Assembly: GCA_002409325.1 (NCBI GenBank)
Contig: DHUU01000017.1
Coordinates: forward strand, 124,001 to 188,000
DNA from: Bacteroidales bacterium UBA5226
Lineage (GTDB): Bacteria; Bacteroidota; Bacteroidia; Bacteroidales; UBA932
Reading direction: 5' to 3'
Length of the DNA: 64,000 bases
This document shows, in pieces, positions 25,843 through 36,226 of this stretch. A program made the translations under genes and the position numbers. The stretch's first letter is position 1; each line of letters opens with the position of its first letter. The notes under the pieces were generated by a model. That model worked only from the letters and a program-made list of their open reading frames with translations, did not search any database and was not told where the DNA came from.

Positions 25843-28800
25843 TCATCTGGGCAGAGTTCGTTCTTCAACCATTTTTCTATAATCAGAAAGAGATGTAACC
25901 AAAATATTCTCAAATTCCCGCTGACCGGTACCGGCCGGGATCAGGTGCCCGCAGATCACATTTTCCTTCAATCCTTCCAGGGTGTCGCTTTTGCCAAATA
26001 TAGCGGCTTCAGACAGGACTTTGGTTGTTTCCTGGAACGAAGCTGCCGACATGAAACTGTTAGTACGCAAAGCAGCACGTGTAATACCCTGTAATACCTG
26101 GTTGGAGGTAGCTGGTATGGCATCGCGTGATTGGACCGGTTTGAGGTCTTTACGCTTGAGGGTGGAATTTTCATCCCTCAAACGACGGACCGTCACCATC
26201 TGACCTGGCTTGAGTTCCAGGGAATCACCGGCTTCGGTAATGATTTTCTTATCAAAGACAAGGTCATTTTCCTGCATGAATTCCCATTTGTCAACGAGTT
26301 GTTCGGGCAGGAAACGGGTATCTCCCGGATCAACGATCTCAACCTTGCGCATCATCTGGCGGACAATCACTTCAAAGTGCTTGTCGTTGATCTTAACACC
26401 CTCGTTGCGGTATACGCTCTGGATCTCATTAACAATGTACTCCTGCACCTTGGTGGGCCCCTGGATCAACAGGATATCAATAGGAGAAACGGCTCCTTCG
26501 GAAAGGGCCATGCCGGCACGAACATAGTCATTTTCCTGCACCAGAATCTGTTTGGACAGGGGTACCAGGTATTTCTTCTCTTCTCCTGTTTTGGAGTGGA
26601 TGATGATCTCACGGTTACCCCTCTTGATCCTTCCCATCAGGACTTCTCCGTCAATCTCGGAAACAATGGCCGGATTGGACGGGTTACGTGCCTCGAACAA
26701 CTCGGTGACACGGGGAAGACCTCCGGTAATGTCTCTGGACTTACCAATGGCACGAGGAATCTTGACCAATATATCCCCTGCCTTGATCTCCTGTTTTTCA
26801 TTGACTATGATATGGGCTCCCACAGGCAGGTTGTGCTGTTTGAGTTCCACTCCGTCCTTCATGATCTTCAGGGTGGGATTGCGTGATTTATCCCGGCTTT
26901 CTATAATAACCTTGTCACGGTGCATTGAGTATTCATCGGCAGCTTCCTCGCGGAAAGTAACTCCTTCAATCAGGCTGTCAAAAGCAATGGTTCCGTCAAA
27001 TTCGGCAATGGTAATGGCATTGTAGGAATCCCATTCACAGATTTTGTCCTTTTCTTTGACTTCGTCTCCATGTTTGAAATACAGAATGGCTCCGTATGGA
27101 ATGTTATAGGTAGACAGGGTCAGGCGGGTATTGCTGTCCACAATGCGCATTTCTGCTGAACGGCCTATGACAATAGTCTGGGTCTCGCCCGTATTGGACG
27201 CTTTTTTGAGCGTCCTGAGTTCATCAATTTCCAGGATTCCGTTATAGCGGGCAACAATTTCACTTTCAGATTTGAAGATAGAGGCAGTACCTCCCTGGTG
27301 GAAAGTTCTCAGGGTCAGCTGTGTTCCGGGTTCTCCAATAGACTGTGCTGCTACCACGCCCACCACTTCTCCTTTTTCCACCATACGTCCGGTTGCCAGG
27401 TTTCTTCCATAGCATTTGGCACAGACACCTTTTCTTGATTCGCAGGTCAACACACTACGTATCTCAACCTGTTCGATAGGCAGTCCTGATATTTTTTCGG
27501 CAACCTCCTCTGTGATTTCTTCTCCCGACTCAATAAGTAGTTCACCAGAGAGGGGATCAAACACATCGTGCACACTGGTTCGTCCCAGGATACGGTCGTA
27601 AAGCGACTCCACAACCCGGTCTTTGTTCATAATAGATGTGGCTACGAGTCCTCTTAATGTTCCACAGTCTTCTTCGTTGATGATCACATCGTGCGAAACG
27701 TCCACCAGACGGCGGGTCAGGTAACCGGCGTCGGCAGTCTTGAGAGCAGTATCGGCCAAACCTTTGCGGGCCCCGTGAGTTGAAATGAAGTACTCCAGAA
27801 CAGACAAACCTTCCTTAAAGTTGGCCAGAATTGGATTTTCAATCATATCGGCGCTGGCGGATCCTGATTTCTGTGGTTTACTCATAAGGCCGCGCATACC
27901 CGAAAGCTGCCGGATCTGATCCTTGGATCCGCGTGCTCCTGAATCAATCATCATGTATATGGGGTTAAAACCTTCTTTGTCTTCCTTGAGTTGCTTATCC
28001 AGGATATCGGTAAGCCGAAGGTTTACTCCGTTCCAGGTGTCCAACACTTTGTTATAGCGTTCATTATTGGCCAGAAGCCCCATGTTGTAGTTACTCATGA
28101 TGTTTTCTACATCCTTGTAAGCCTTTTCAACAAGGGCTGCTTTTTCCTGGGGCACGATCACATCATCCAGGTTGAAAGAAAGACCTCCCCTGAAAGCCAT
28201 GTTGTATCCTATTCCCTTAATGTCATCAAGGAATTGGGCCGTTCTTGCCACGCCGGTTGTCTTAAGCACCAGACTGATGATATCACGAAGGGATCTTTTG
28301 GTCAGGACTTCATTTATGTATCCCACTTCTTTAGGGACAACCTGGTTAAAGAGTACACGGCCCACCGATGTTTCAACGATGTGATTTCCCGTTGCCGGGT
28401 CTGCCTTGAAGAAATATGTCCCCTTGGAAGGATTGTTCTCATCTCTTGCACAGCGGACGTTGGTTTTTCCAAGGCGAAGCCTGATGCGAACGTGCATGTC
28501 CACAACTTTTTCGTTATAGGCAATAATCACTTCTTCCGGGCTGTAGAACGTCATTCCTGTACCCTTGCCCTTATTCCTTAATTTAGTTATGTAATAAAGA
28601 CCAAGGACCATGTCCTGAGAAGGCAAGGTTATGGGGGCACCGTTTGCCGGATTCAGGATATTGTGAGATCCAAGCATGAGCATCTGTGCTTCCAGAATGG
28701 CTGCATTGCCCAGGGGCAGGTGTACAGCCATCTGGTCACCGTCAAAGTCGGCATTAAAAGCGGTACAGGCCAGGGGGTGCAGCTGTATTGCTTTCCCCTC

Positions 28801-30162
28801 AATCAGTTTGGGCTGGAATGCCTGGATACCCAGACGGTGCAGGGTAGGCGCACGGTTTAGCAGGACCGGATGTCCTTTCATCACATTTTCCAGGATATCC
28901 CAGATCATCGGATCTTTGCGATCCACGATCTTTTTGGCCGATTTTACAGTCTTTACAATTCCCCTTTCAATAAGTTTCCTGATAATGAAAGGTTTGTAAA
29001 GCTCGGCTGCCATATCTTTGGGTAGTCCGCATTCGTGCATACTCAATTCCGGTCCTACGACAATGACTGAACGGGCAGAATAGTCCACGCGTTTACCCAG
29101 CAGGTTCTGACGGAACCGTCCCTGTTTTCCTTTAAGGCTGTCCGAAAGGGATTTAAGCGTTCTGTTGGCTTCTGTTTTAACCGCATTGGATTTACGGGAG
29201 TTGTCAAACAGGGAGTCAACGGCTTCCTGCAACATCCTTTTCTCATTCCTGAGGATCACTTCCGGGGCTTTAATCTCAATAAGGCGTTTCAGACGGTTGT
29301 TCCGGATAATAACGCGGCGATACAGATCGTTCAGGTCGGAAGTGGCAAAGCGCCCGCCATCAAGGGGAACCAGAGGGCGAAGGTCGGGAGGTATTACCGG
29401 GATCACCTTCATGATCATCCATTCCGGTTTGTTGATCTCTTTTGAGTCACGGAACGCTTCAATGATATTGAGCCTTTTCAGGGCATCGGCTTTTCTCTGC
29501 TGCGATGTTTCCACATCGGCCTTATGGCGAAGATCATAAGACAGATCATCCAGGTTTATCCGGACAAGGAGTTTGTAAATGGCCTCTGCACCCATGCCGG
29601 CAATAAACTTATTAGGATCTTCGTCGTCAAGCATCTGGTTTTCCCGGGGCAGTGTGTCCAGGATGTTCAGGTATTCCTCTTCTGTTAGAAAATCCAGTTC
29701 GTTGATCCCTTCTTGGGCTTTAATACCCGGCTGTATGACCACATACCTTTCGTAATATATGATAGCCTCAAGCTTCTTTGAAGGGATTCCGAGCAGGTAG
29801 CCGATCTTGTTGGGAGTCGATCTAAAATACCATATATGCGCGATGGGTACTACAAGAGATATATGTCCCATGCGCTCCCTGCGTACTTTTTTCTCGGTTA
29901 CTTCAACTCCACATCGGTCACAGGTAATCCCGCGGTAACGAATGCGTTTGTATTTACCGCAATGGCATTCGTAATCCTTTGAAGGACCAAATATGCGTTC
30001 GCAGAACAGTCCGTCCCGTTCCGGTTTATAGGTACGGTAGTTGACGGTTTCGGGCTTCAGCACTTCTCCGTGTGACATGTCCAAAATTTCTTCAGGAGAA
30101 GCCAGACCTATAGTGATTTTTTTGAAGTTGCTTTTTAACTTGATTTCTTTCTTGTAAGCCAT
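25843..30162 (-). CDS. rpoC: RNA polymerase beta' subunit
   Basis: 1439 residues from ATG 30162 (MAYKKEIKLK); a second ATG two codons earlier is less likely. Features: N-terminal zinc cysteines in ECHCGKYKRI and TCDRCGVEV (from residue 66), the catalytic Mg-binding NADFDGDQMAVH, a bridge helix/trigger loop region and the second cysteine cluster in LTCESRKGVCAKCYGRNL. Large size is due to the lineage insertions seen across Bacteroidetes. It lies 10 bases after rpoB. Confidence 0.98.
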   Translation of the reverse strand: MAYKKEIKLKSNFKKITIGLASPEEILDMSHGEVLKPETVNYRTYKPERDGLFCERIFGPSKDYECHCGKYKRIRYRGITCDRCGVEVTEKKVRRERMGHISLVVPIAHIWYFRSTPNKIGYLLGIPSKKLEAIIYYERYVVIQPGIKAQEGINELDFLTEEEYLNILDTLPRENQMLDDEDPNKFIAGMGAEAIYKLLVRINLDDLSYDLRHKADVETSQQRKADALKRLNIIEAFRDSKEINKPEWMIMKVIPVIPPDLRPLVPLDGGRFATSDLNDLYRRVIIRNNRLKRLIEIKAPEVILRNEKRMLQEAVDSLFDNSRKSNAVKTEANRTLKSLSDSLKGKQGRFRQNLLGKRVDYSARSVIVVGPELSMHECGLPKDMAAELYKPFIIRKLIERGIVKTVKSAKKIVDRKDPMIWDILENVMKGHPVLLNRAPTLHRLGIQAFQPKLIEGKAIQLHPLACTAFNADFDGDQMAVHLPLGNAAILEAQMLMLGSHNILNPANGAPITLPSQDMVLGLYYITKLRNKGKGTGMTFYSPEEVIIAYNEKVVDMHVRIRLRLGKTNVRCARDENNPSKGTYFFKADPATGNHIVETSVGRVLFNQVVPKEVGYINEVLTKRSLRDIISLVLKTTGVARTAQFLDDIKGIGYNMAFRGGLSFNLDDVIVPQEKAALVEKAYKDVENIMSNYNMGLLANNERYNKVLDTWNGVNLRLTDILDKQLKEDKEGFNPIYMMIDSGARGSKDQIRQLSGMRGLMSKPQKSGSASADMIENPILANFKEGLSVLEYFISTHGARKGLADTALKTADAGYLTRRLVDVSHDVIINEEDCGTLRGLVATSIMNKDRVVESLYDRILGRTSVHDVFDPLSGELLIESGEEITEEVAEKISGLPIEQVEIRSVLTCESRKGVCAKCYGRNLATGRMVEKGEVVGVVAAQSIGEPGTQLTLRTFHQGGTASIFKSESEIVARYNGILEIDELRTLKKASNTGETQTIVIGRSAEMRIVDSNTRLTLSTYNIPYGAILYFKHGDEVKEKDKICEWDSYNAITIAEFDGTIAFDSLIEGVTFREEAADEYSMHRDKVIIESRDKSRNPTLKIMKDGVELKQHNLPVGAHIIVNEKQEIKAGDILVKIPRAIGKSRDITGGLPRVTELFEARNPSNPAIVSEIDGEVLMGRIKRGNREIIIHSKTGEEKKYLVPLSKQILVQENDYVRAGMALSEGAVSPIDILLIQGPTKVQEYIVNEIQSVYRNEGVKINDKHFEVIVRQMMRKVEIVDPGDTRFLPEQLVDKWEFMQENDLVFDKKIITEAGDSLELKPGQMVTVRRLRDENSTLKRKDLKPVQSRDAIPATSNQVLQGITRAALRTNSFMSAASFQETTKVLSEAAIFGKSDTLEGLKENVICGHLIPAGTGQREFENILVTSLSDYRKMVEERTLPR

Positions 30163-30172
30163 AATCAAAATT

Positions 30173-33100
30173 TTATTCCAGGTTAACGCTCAATCCCAGA
30201 CCACGTAATTCATGAAGCAATACGTTCAGTGATTCGGGGATGCCTGCTGCAGGCATGATGTCCCCTTTGACAATGGCTTCGTAGGCACGTGACCGTCCGG
30301 CCACGTCGTCCGATTTTACTGTCAGGATCTCCTGAAGTATGTTCGCAGCCCCAAAAGCTTCCAGAGCCCACACTTCCATCTCCCCAAACCGTTGGCCCCC
30401 GAACTGCGCCTTGCCACCCAGGGGTTGCTGGGTGATGAGTGAGTACGGACCTATTGAACGGGCATGCATCTTATCGTCCACCATATGGCCCAGTTTGAGC
30501 ATGTAGATCATCCCTACGGTTGCAGGCTGGTCAAAGTATTCGCCGGTGCCTCCGTCACGCAGGTAAGTCTTGCCATATTTTGGCAGCTTCGCTTTATCAG
30601 TATAGTGTGTAATTTCTTCTAGGGATGCACCATCAAAGATCGGTGATGCGAACGTAAGGTCGAGTTCTTTCCCGGCCCAGCCCAGTACCGTCTCGTAGAT
30701 CTGTCCCAGGTTCATACGCGAAGGAACACCAAGGGGATTGAGAACAATGTCTACAATGGATCCGTCATCCAGAAACGGCATGTCTTCGTCGCGAACGACT
30801 TTGGCGACAATGCCCTTGTTTCCGTGGCGGCCGGCCATTTTATCACCCACACGGATCTTGCGCTTCTTGGCTATGTAAACTTTAGCAAGCTGCATAATCC
30901 CGGAGGGAAGCTCATCTCCAATGGTCAGGCTGTATTTAAGTCGTTTGAGTTCGGCATCGAGTTCCTTAAAGCTGATCAGATAATTGTTGATCAGTTTTCT
31001 GATAAGGGTGTTGATATGCTTGTCATTCGTCCATTTGGTAGGATTCACATTCTCGTAGGAAACAGCCGAAATGATTTCCCGTGTAAACCGGCTATCCTTT
31101 GGAATGACCATCTCGCCGTACAGGTTTGTTATGCCCGGTGAGGTTTTATCCTTTAGCAGCGACTCAAGTTTGTCCAGAAAACTTTTTTCAAGCGCTTCAA
31201 AACGGGTTTTGAATTGATCCTCAGCCTGCTGCAAGTGCATCTTGGCCACGGGCTTAATCTTCTTTGACCCCTCTTTCATCACACGTGAGAAAAGACGTTT
31301 TTCGATTACAGTACCATAGAGAGAGGGAGAGGCTTTCAGGGAAGCGTCTTTAACGTCTCCGGCTTTATCTCCGAAAATAGCCCGAAGGAGTTTTTCTTCA
31401 GGGGACGGATCACTTTCGCCTTTTGGGGTAATCTTTCCAATGAGAATATCTCCCGGTTCAATGTATGCGCCAATGCGGATAATTCCGTTTTCGTCCAGGT
31501 TTTTTGTAGCTTCTTCCGAAACGTTGGGAATGTCGCTGGTGAGCTCTTCCATTCCACGCTTGGTGTCGCGCACTTCCATGATGTATTCATCCACGTGGAT
31601 AGAAGTAAAGACATCTTCGCGAAGCATTCTTTCAGAAAGCACTATGGCGTCTTCGAAATTATAACCTTTCCAGGGCATGAAAGCCACTTTTAGGTTACGT
31701 CCCAGAGCCAGTTCCCCGTTCTGGGTGCCATATCCTTCTGTCAGGATCTGACCGGGAACCACTTTTTGTCCCTTTTTCACTACCGGTTTCAGATTGACAG
31801 AAGTATTCTGATTTGTTTTCCTGTATATGGGGAGTCTGTACTCGGTGATTTCCGGGCCGAAGCTGACAAATTTTTCATCTTCGCTCCGTTCGTACCGGAG
31901 GTGGATCTTGTTGGCATCAACAAACACCACTTCTCCCTTACCCTCGGCTGCAATTTGAGTACGGCTGTCCTTGGTCACGGTACTTTCCAGACCTGTACCT
32001 ACTATGGGGGCCTCCGGCCTGATAAGGGGCACAGCCTGGCGCATCATGTTGGAACCCATCAGGGCCCTGTTTGCGTCGTCGTGTTCCAGGAATGGAATGA
32101 GTGAAGCAGCAATAGAGGCGATCTGGTTGGGCGAAACGTCCATCAGGTGCACATCTTCTTTGGTAACGACAGGATAGTCTGCTTCGTAACGGCATTTGAT
32201 CCTTTCATCCAAAATGCTTCCATCGTCATCCAGGTTCACATTGGCCTGTGCTACCATGCGTTCTTCTTCCTCTTCGGCACTCATGTATACATACCCTTTG
32301 ACAGAAAGGTCTACCCGGCCGTCTTCCACTTTACGGTAAGGTGTCTCTATGAATCCCAGATCATTGATACGGGCATAGACACACAGAGAAGAAATCAGTC
32401 CGATATTGGGACCTTCCGGGGTTTCTATGGGACAAAGCCTTCCATAATGGGTGTAATGCACGTCGCGTACTTCAAATCCGGCACGGTCTCTTGAAAGGCC
32501 GCCCGGGCCCAGTGCAGAAAGACGGCGTTTGTGTGTCATTTCGGCCAGCGGGTTAGTCTGGTCCATAAACTGCGACAGTTGCGATGTGCCAAAGAAAGAA
32601 TTGATCACCGAAGACAAGGTCTTGGCATTGATCAGATCAATGGGGGTAAACACCTCATTGTCTCGTACGTTCATTCTTTCCCTTATGGTACGTGCCATAC
32701 GGGAAAGACCAACGCTGAACTGGTTGGCCAGCTGTTCCCCTACAGTGCGGATGCGGCGGTTGCTCAGGTGATCAATGTCGTCCACTGTCGCTTTGGAATT
32801 GATCAGCTGAATCAGGTGGGTGATGATGGCAATAATATCTTCCTTGGTCAGCACCTTGATATCCGAAGGAGTGTTCAGATTGAGTTTGCGATTCAGGCGG
32901 TAACGTCCCACATCGCCCAGATCGTAACGTTTGGATGAAAAGAAGAGCTTGTCTATCACATCCATTGCCGTTGCATCGTCTGGCGGTTCGGAATTGCGTA
33001 ATTGCCTGTATATGTATATGACGGCTTCTTTAGCAGAATTACAGGGATCTTTCTGGAGGGTGTTGTGGATAATAGCATAATCCCCTACATTGGTATCTTC

Positions 33101-33991
33101 TTTATGTAAAAGGATGGTAGCAGCGTTTGAGTCCAGGATCAAATCAATATGTTCCTCTTCCAGAATTGTCTTCCTGTCCAGTATTATCTCATTACGCTCT
33201 ATGGTTACAACTTCTCCCGTGTCTTCATCCACAAAATCTTCTACCCAGGATTTGAGTACCCGGGCGGCCAGCTGTCTGCCCAGATTCTTTTTTAAATTGG
33301 TCCTGGTCACCTTGATCTCGTTTGCCAGGCCGAAAATTTCCAGGATGTCCTTGTCGCTTTCAAATCCTATGGCCCGCAAGAGGGTAGTGACAGGTAGTTT
33401 CTTTTTCCTGTCAATATAAGCGTACATCACGTTATTGATGTCCGTGGCGAACTCTATCCAGGAACCTTTAAATGGGATTATACGGGCCGAGTACAGCTTG
33501 GTTCCGTTGGTATGGATGCTTTGTCCAAAGAACACACCGGGAGAACGGTGAAGCTGTGATACCACTATGCGTTCAGATCCGTTGATGACAAAGGTTCCCC
33601 GTGGAGTCATATAAGGAATGGTGCCCAGGTATACATCCATTATGCTTGTATCAAACTCTTCGTGCTCAGGATCTGTGCAATAGAGTTTGAGCTTCGCCTT
33701 CAGGGGGACACTGTAGGTCAATCCCCTGTCCAGGCATTCTTCTATGGAATAACGGGGAGGGTCAATGAAATAGTCTATAAATTCGAGAACAAAATTGTTA
33801 CGGGTATCGGTAATCGGAAAGTTCTCCTGGAATACCTTGAACAATCCTTCGTTTTTCCTGTTTTCCGGTGTTGTTTCTAACTGGAAGAAATCCTGGAATG
33901 ATTTCAATTGAACCTCCAAAAAATCGGGATGATCCAGGAGGGTTTTTGATTTTGCGAAACTAATTCGCTGATTATTTGCTCGTTGAGGCAT
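30173..33991 (-). CDS. rpoB: RNA polymerase beta subunit
   Basis: 1272 residues. Visible blocks: RIVVSQLHRSPGVFF, the rifampicin-pocket region FFGTSQLSQFMDQTNPLAEMTHKRRLSALGPGG is present with Gln, Asp and His residues as in sensitive strains, TPEGPNIGLI, and the C-terminal GGKAQFGGQRFGEMEVWALEA. Start MPQRANNQRISF is the only suitable ATG. The gap to rplL (105 bases) contains a hairpin. Confidence 0.98.
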   Translation of the reverse strand: MPQRANNQRISFAKSKTLLDHPDFLEVQLKSFQDFFQLETTPENRKNEGLFKVFQENFPITDTRNNFVLEFIDYFIDPPRYSIEECLDRGLTYSVPLKAKLKLYCTDPEHEEFDTSIMDVYLGTIPYMTPRGTFVINGSERIVVSQLHRSPGVFFGQSIHTNGTKLYSARIIPFKGSWIEFATDINNVMYAYIDRKKKLPVTTLLRAIGFESDKDILEIFGLANEIKVTRTNLKKNLGRQLAARVLKSWVEDFVDEDTGEVVTIERNEIILDRKTILEEEHIDLILDSNAATILLHKEDTNVGDYAIIHNTLQKDPCNSAKEAVIYIYRQLRNSEPPDDATAMDVIDKLFFSSKRYDLGDVGRYRLNRKLNLNTPSDIKVLTKEDIIAIITHLIQLINSKATVDDIDHLSNRRIRTVGEQLANQFSVGLSRMARTIRERMNVRDNEVFTPIDLINAKTLSSVINSFFGTSQLSQFMDQTNPLAEMTHKRRLSALGPGGLSRDRAGFEVRDVHYTHYGRLCPIETPEGPNIGLISSLCVYARINDLGFIETPYRKVEDGRVDLSVKGYVYMSAEEEEERMVAQANVNLDDDGSILDERIKCRYEADYPVVTKEDVHLMDVSPNQIASIAASLIPFLEHDDANRALMGSNMMRQAVPLIRPEAPIVGTGLESTVTKDSRTQIAAEGKGEVVFVDANKIHLRYERSEDEKFVSFGPEITEYRLPIYRKTNQNTSVNLKPVVKKGQKVVPGQILTEGYGTQNGELALGRNLKVAFMPWKGYNFEDAIVLSERMLREDVFTSIHVDEYIMEVRDTKRGMEELTSDIPNVSEEATKNLDENGIIRIGAYIEPGDILIGKITPKGESDPSPEEKLLRAIFGDKAGDVKDASLKASPSLYGTVIEKRLFSRVMKEGSKKIKPVAKMHLQQAEDQFKTRFEALEKSFLDKLESLLKDKTSPGITNLYGEMVIPKDSRFTREIISAVSYENVNPTKWTNDKHINTLIRKLINNYLISFKELDAELKRLKYSLTIGDELPSGIMQLAKVYIAKKRKIRVGDKMAGRHGNKGIVAKVVRDEDMPFLDDGSIVDIVLNPLGVPSRMNLGQIYETVLGWAGKELDLTFASPIFDGASLEEITHYTDKAKLPKYGKTYLRDGGTGEYFDQPATVGMIYMLKLGHMVDDKMHARSIGPYSLITQQPLGGKAQFGGQRFGEMEVWALEAFGAANILQEILTVKSDDVAGRSRAYEAIVKGDIMPAAGIPESLNVLLHELRGLGLSVNLE

Positions 33992-34036
33992 TTTTTAAGG
34001 ATTAGTTGAAAATAAACGTTTTAACGACAAAAAGGC

Positions 34037-34060
34037 TTAGAACCCCCTCAGGGGTCCTAA
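34037..34060 (-). promoter_or_regulatory. hairpin in the rplL-rpoB spacer
   Basis: On the minus strand a 10-bp stem (one G-U pair) with a 4-base loop forms between TTAGGACCCC and GGGGTTCTAA. It sits in the 105-base spacer between rplL and rpoB. No U-tract follows. It may be a partial terminator or an RNase III-type processing site that sets the lower level of rpoBC relative to the ribosomal proteins, as known at this position in E. coli; that role is an inference here. Confidence 0.45.
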
Positions 34061-34096
34061 ACCTGGTACCGTTCCCGATTTGGGCGGGAAGTGAGT

Positions 34097-34474
34097 TTAT
34101 TTAATTTCAACTTCCCCGCCGACCTCTTCAATTTGTGATTTGATTTGTTCTGCTTCGGCTTTGCTTACTTTTTCCTTCACGGATTTGGGCACACCGTCAA
34201 CCAGATCTTTAGCTTCCTTGAGTCCCAGAGCGGTAATTTCTTTAACCACTTTGATGACTTGCAGTTTGGCCTGTCCGGCGGAAGTAAGTATCACATCAAA
34301 TTGAGTTTGTTCAACTTCAGCAGCCGGCCCGGCAGCACCGGGAGCAGCGGCAACCGCTACAGCAGCGGCAGCGGGTTCAATTCCGTATTCGTCTTTGAGG
34401 ATGTTTGCTAATTCAATAGCTTCTTTAATGGTTAGATTAGCAATGGCTTCTGCCATTTGTTTCAATTCTGCCAT
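34097..34474 (-). CDS. rplL: ribosomal protein bL12 (L7/L12)
   Basis: 125 residues. N-terminal dimerisation helices (IANLTIKEAIELANILKDEYGI), an Ala-rich hinge (about 36-55), then the C-terminal factor-binding domain FDVILTSAGQAKLQVIKVVKEIT and GLKEAKDLVDGVPKSVKE. It forms the ribosomal stalk that recruits EF-Tu and EF-G. Follows rplJ by 39 bases. Confidence 0.97.
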   Translation of the reverse strand: MAELKQMAEAIANLTIKEAIELANILKDEYGIEPAAAAVAVAAAPGAAGPAAEVEQTQFDVILTSAGQAKLQVIKVVKEITALGLKEAKDLVDGVPKSVKEKVSKAEAEQIKSQIEEVGGEVEIK

Positions 34475-34513
34475 GATTTTTTATAATTTAGATTTTGTTT
34501 TACCTGTTAATGA

Positions 34514-35035
34514 TTATTCACGTTCGGCCAGGGTTTTTACAATTCCGGCCATATTGCTTCCGGCTGCCTTGACAGCCAATACTAGTCTTTGTGCAGGGGA
34601 CAGGATCAGGCCTGCAATATCTCCAATGAGTTCTTCACGGGATTTGATATTGAACAGGTTCTCCAGTTGATCTTCCCCAACGTAGGCGCATTCCTGAACC
34701 AAAGCTCCTTTGAAAACGGGTTTCCCGTTTTCCTGGCCGAATGATTTGATCAGTTTGGCCGGAGCGTTTACATTTTCAGTGAACATAACAGCAGTGGATC
34801 CTTCAAGTATGGGGAAAAGCAGTTTCATTTCCTCAATACCCGACTGTTCCAGCATACGTTTGAGCAGGGTGTTTTTTACAACAACCAGTTTGATGTTCTG
34901 TGCAAAGCATTCGCGACGGAGCAGGGAAATTTTCCCGGCATTAAGTCCTTCTATGTTCACAACATAAAAATCAGGGGTTGCCTTGAGCTGAGCTGCCAAA
35001 CTTTCAATTATCTGTCCTTTTTGTTCTTTCTTCAT
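34514..35035 (-). CDS. rplJ: ribosomal protein uL10
   Basis: 173 residues from ATG 35035 (MKKEQKGQIIESLAAQL); an ATG three codons upstream is an alternative. It anchors bL12 dimers on the large subunit. The RNA-binding core FYVVNIEGLNAGKISLLRREC and NTLLKRML are typical. In other bacteria uL10 with bL12 represses this operon by binding its mRNA leader; no such leader structure was resolved here. Confidence 0.96.
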   Translation of the reverse strand: MKKEQKGQIIESLAAQLKATPDFYVVNIEGLNAGKISLLRRECFAQNIKLVVVKNTLLKRMLEQSGIEEMKLLFPILEGSTAVMFTENVNAPAKLIKSFGQENGKPVFKGALVQECAYVGEDQLENLFNIKSREELIGDIAGLILSPAQRLVLAVKAAGSNMAGIVKTLAERE

Positions 35036-35050
35036 AATACACAATATTCT

Positions 35051-35752
35051 TTATTCTGCAGCTGTACCTGATTTGACATCAATGGCAAGACCGGGTCCCA
35101 TGGTAGTGGACAGGGTTATACTTTTGATATAAGTCCCCTTAAGGGCCTGCGGTTTTAGTTTGATCACGGTATTGAGAAACTCCTGGGCATTTTCCTGAAT
35201 CTTTTTGGCATCAAAGGACACTTTCCCAATGGAAGCATGTATGATCCCTGTCTTATCAACCTTAAAGTCAATTTTCCCAGCCTTAACCTCGTTAACAGCC
35301 TTTCCAATCTCCATGGTAACTGTTCCCGTTTTTGGATTGGGCATCAGTCCGCGGGGACCAAGAATACGGCCGATAGGTCCGATTTTGGCCATAACAGAGG
35401 GAGTACAGATGATCACATCGATATCTGTCCATCCACCTTTAATTTTCTCAATATACTGATCAAGACCTACGTGGTCGGCACCTGCATTAGTAGCTTCCTC
35501 CTCCTTGTCGGGGGTACAGAGAACCAATACACGCACTTGTTTTCCCGTTCCATGTGGAAGAGTTACAACGCCGCGAACCATCTGGTTTGCTTTGCGCGGA
35601 TCAACACCCAGACGCACAGCAATGTCCACAGAGGCGTCAAACCTGGTGAAACTGGTCTGTCCGATCAGCTCACAGGCCTCGGACAACTTGTACTGTTTGT
35701 AAGAATCGACCCTGGCGTATACTACTTTTTGATTTTTAGTAAGTTTACTCAT
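35051..35752 (-). CDS. rplA: ribosomal protein uL1
   Basis: 233 residues. Conserved segments: FDASVDIAVRLGVDPRKANQMVRG, LPHGTGKQVRVLVL and LGPRGLMPNPKTGTVT, the uL1 signature. It builds the L1 stalk that moves with E-site tRNA and in other bacteria represses rplK-rplA translation. Genes rplK and rplA are 14 bases apart. Confidence 0.97.
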   Translation of the reverse strand: MSKLTKNQKVVYARVDSYKQYKLSEACELIGQTSFTRFDASVDIAVRLGVDPRKANQMVRGVVTLPHGTGKQVRVLVLCTPDKEEEATNAGADHVGLDQYIEKIKGGWTDIDVIICTPSVMAKIGPIGRILGPRGLMPNPKTGTVTMEIGKAVNEVKAGKIDFKVDKTGIIHASIGKVSFDAKKIQENAQEFLNTVIKLKPQALKGTYIKSITLSTTMGPGLAIDVKSGTAAE

Positions 35753-35766
35753 TTCTACATAGAAGT

Positions 35767-36213
35767 TTAATTAACACCTTCCGGGACCTCTCCGCTTACT
35801 GTGATGCCCATACTGCGTGCAGTACCGGCCACCATGCTCATTGCTGATTTCAAGGTGAAGGCATTCATATCCTGCATCTTGTTTTCGGCAATGGAGCGGA
35901 CCTGATCCCAGGTTACCGAAGCCACTTTATTACGGTTGGGTTCGGAAGAACCTGTCGTAATTTTTGCAGCCTCTTTTAATTGAACAGCAATTGGTGGTTG
36001 CTTAACGATAAAAGTAAAAGATTTATCGCTGTAAACGGTAATGATAACCGGCAGTACTTTTCCTGCACGGTCCTGTGTCTGCGCATTGAATTTTTTGCAG
36101 AACTCCATTATGTTCACACCCTTGGAGCCCAGTGCCGGTCCTACCGGGGGCGAAGGGTTGGCAGCACCGCCTTTAATCTGTAATTTGATTAATCCGGCAA
36201 TCTCTTTAGCCAT
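35767..36213 (-). CDS. rplK: ribosomal protein uL11
   Basis: 148 residues. N-terminal LIKLQIKGGAANPSPPVGPALGSKGVNIMEFCK is the clear uL11 signature (the proline-rich turn binds the GTPase centre and thiopeptides); the C-terminal rRNA-binding half ends with MSMVAGTARSMGITV. Follows nusG by 13 bases. Confidence 0.97.
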   Translation of the reverse strand: MAKEIAGLIKLQIKGGAANPSPPVGPALGSKGVNIMEFCKKFNAQTQDRAGKVLPVIITVYSDKSFTFIVKQPPIAVQLKEAAKITTGSSEPNRNKVASVTWDQVRSIAENKMQDMNAFTLKSAMSMVAGTARSMGITVSGEVPEGVN

Positions 36214-36226
36214 AATGATTTATTAT

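Noticed and set aside
26131..26886. 251-codon plus-strand frame opposite rpoC
   Set aside because: Completely inside rpoC antisense; low-complexity, no motif, no start context.
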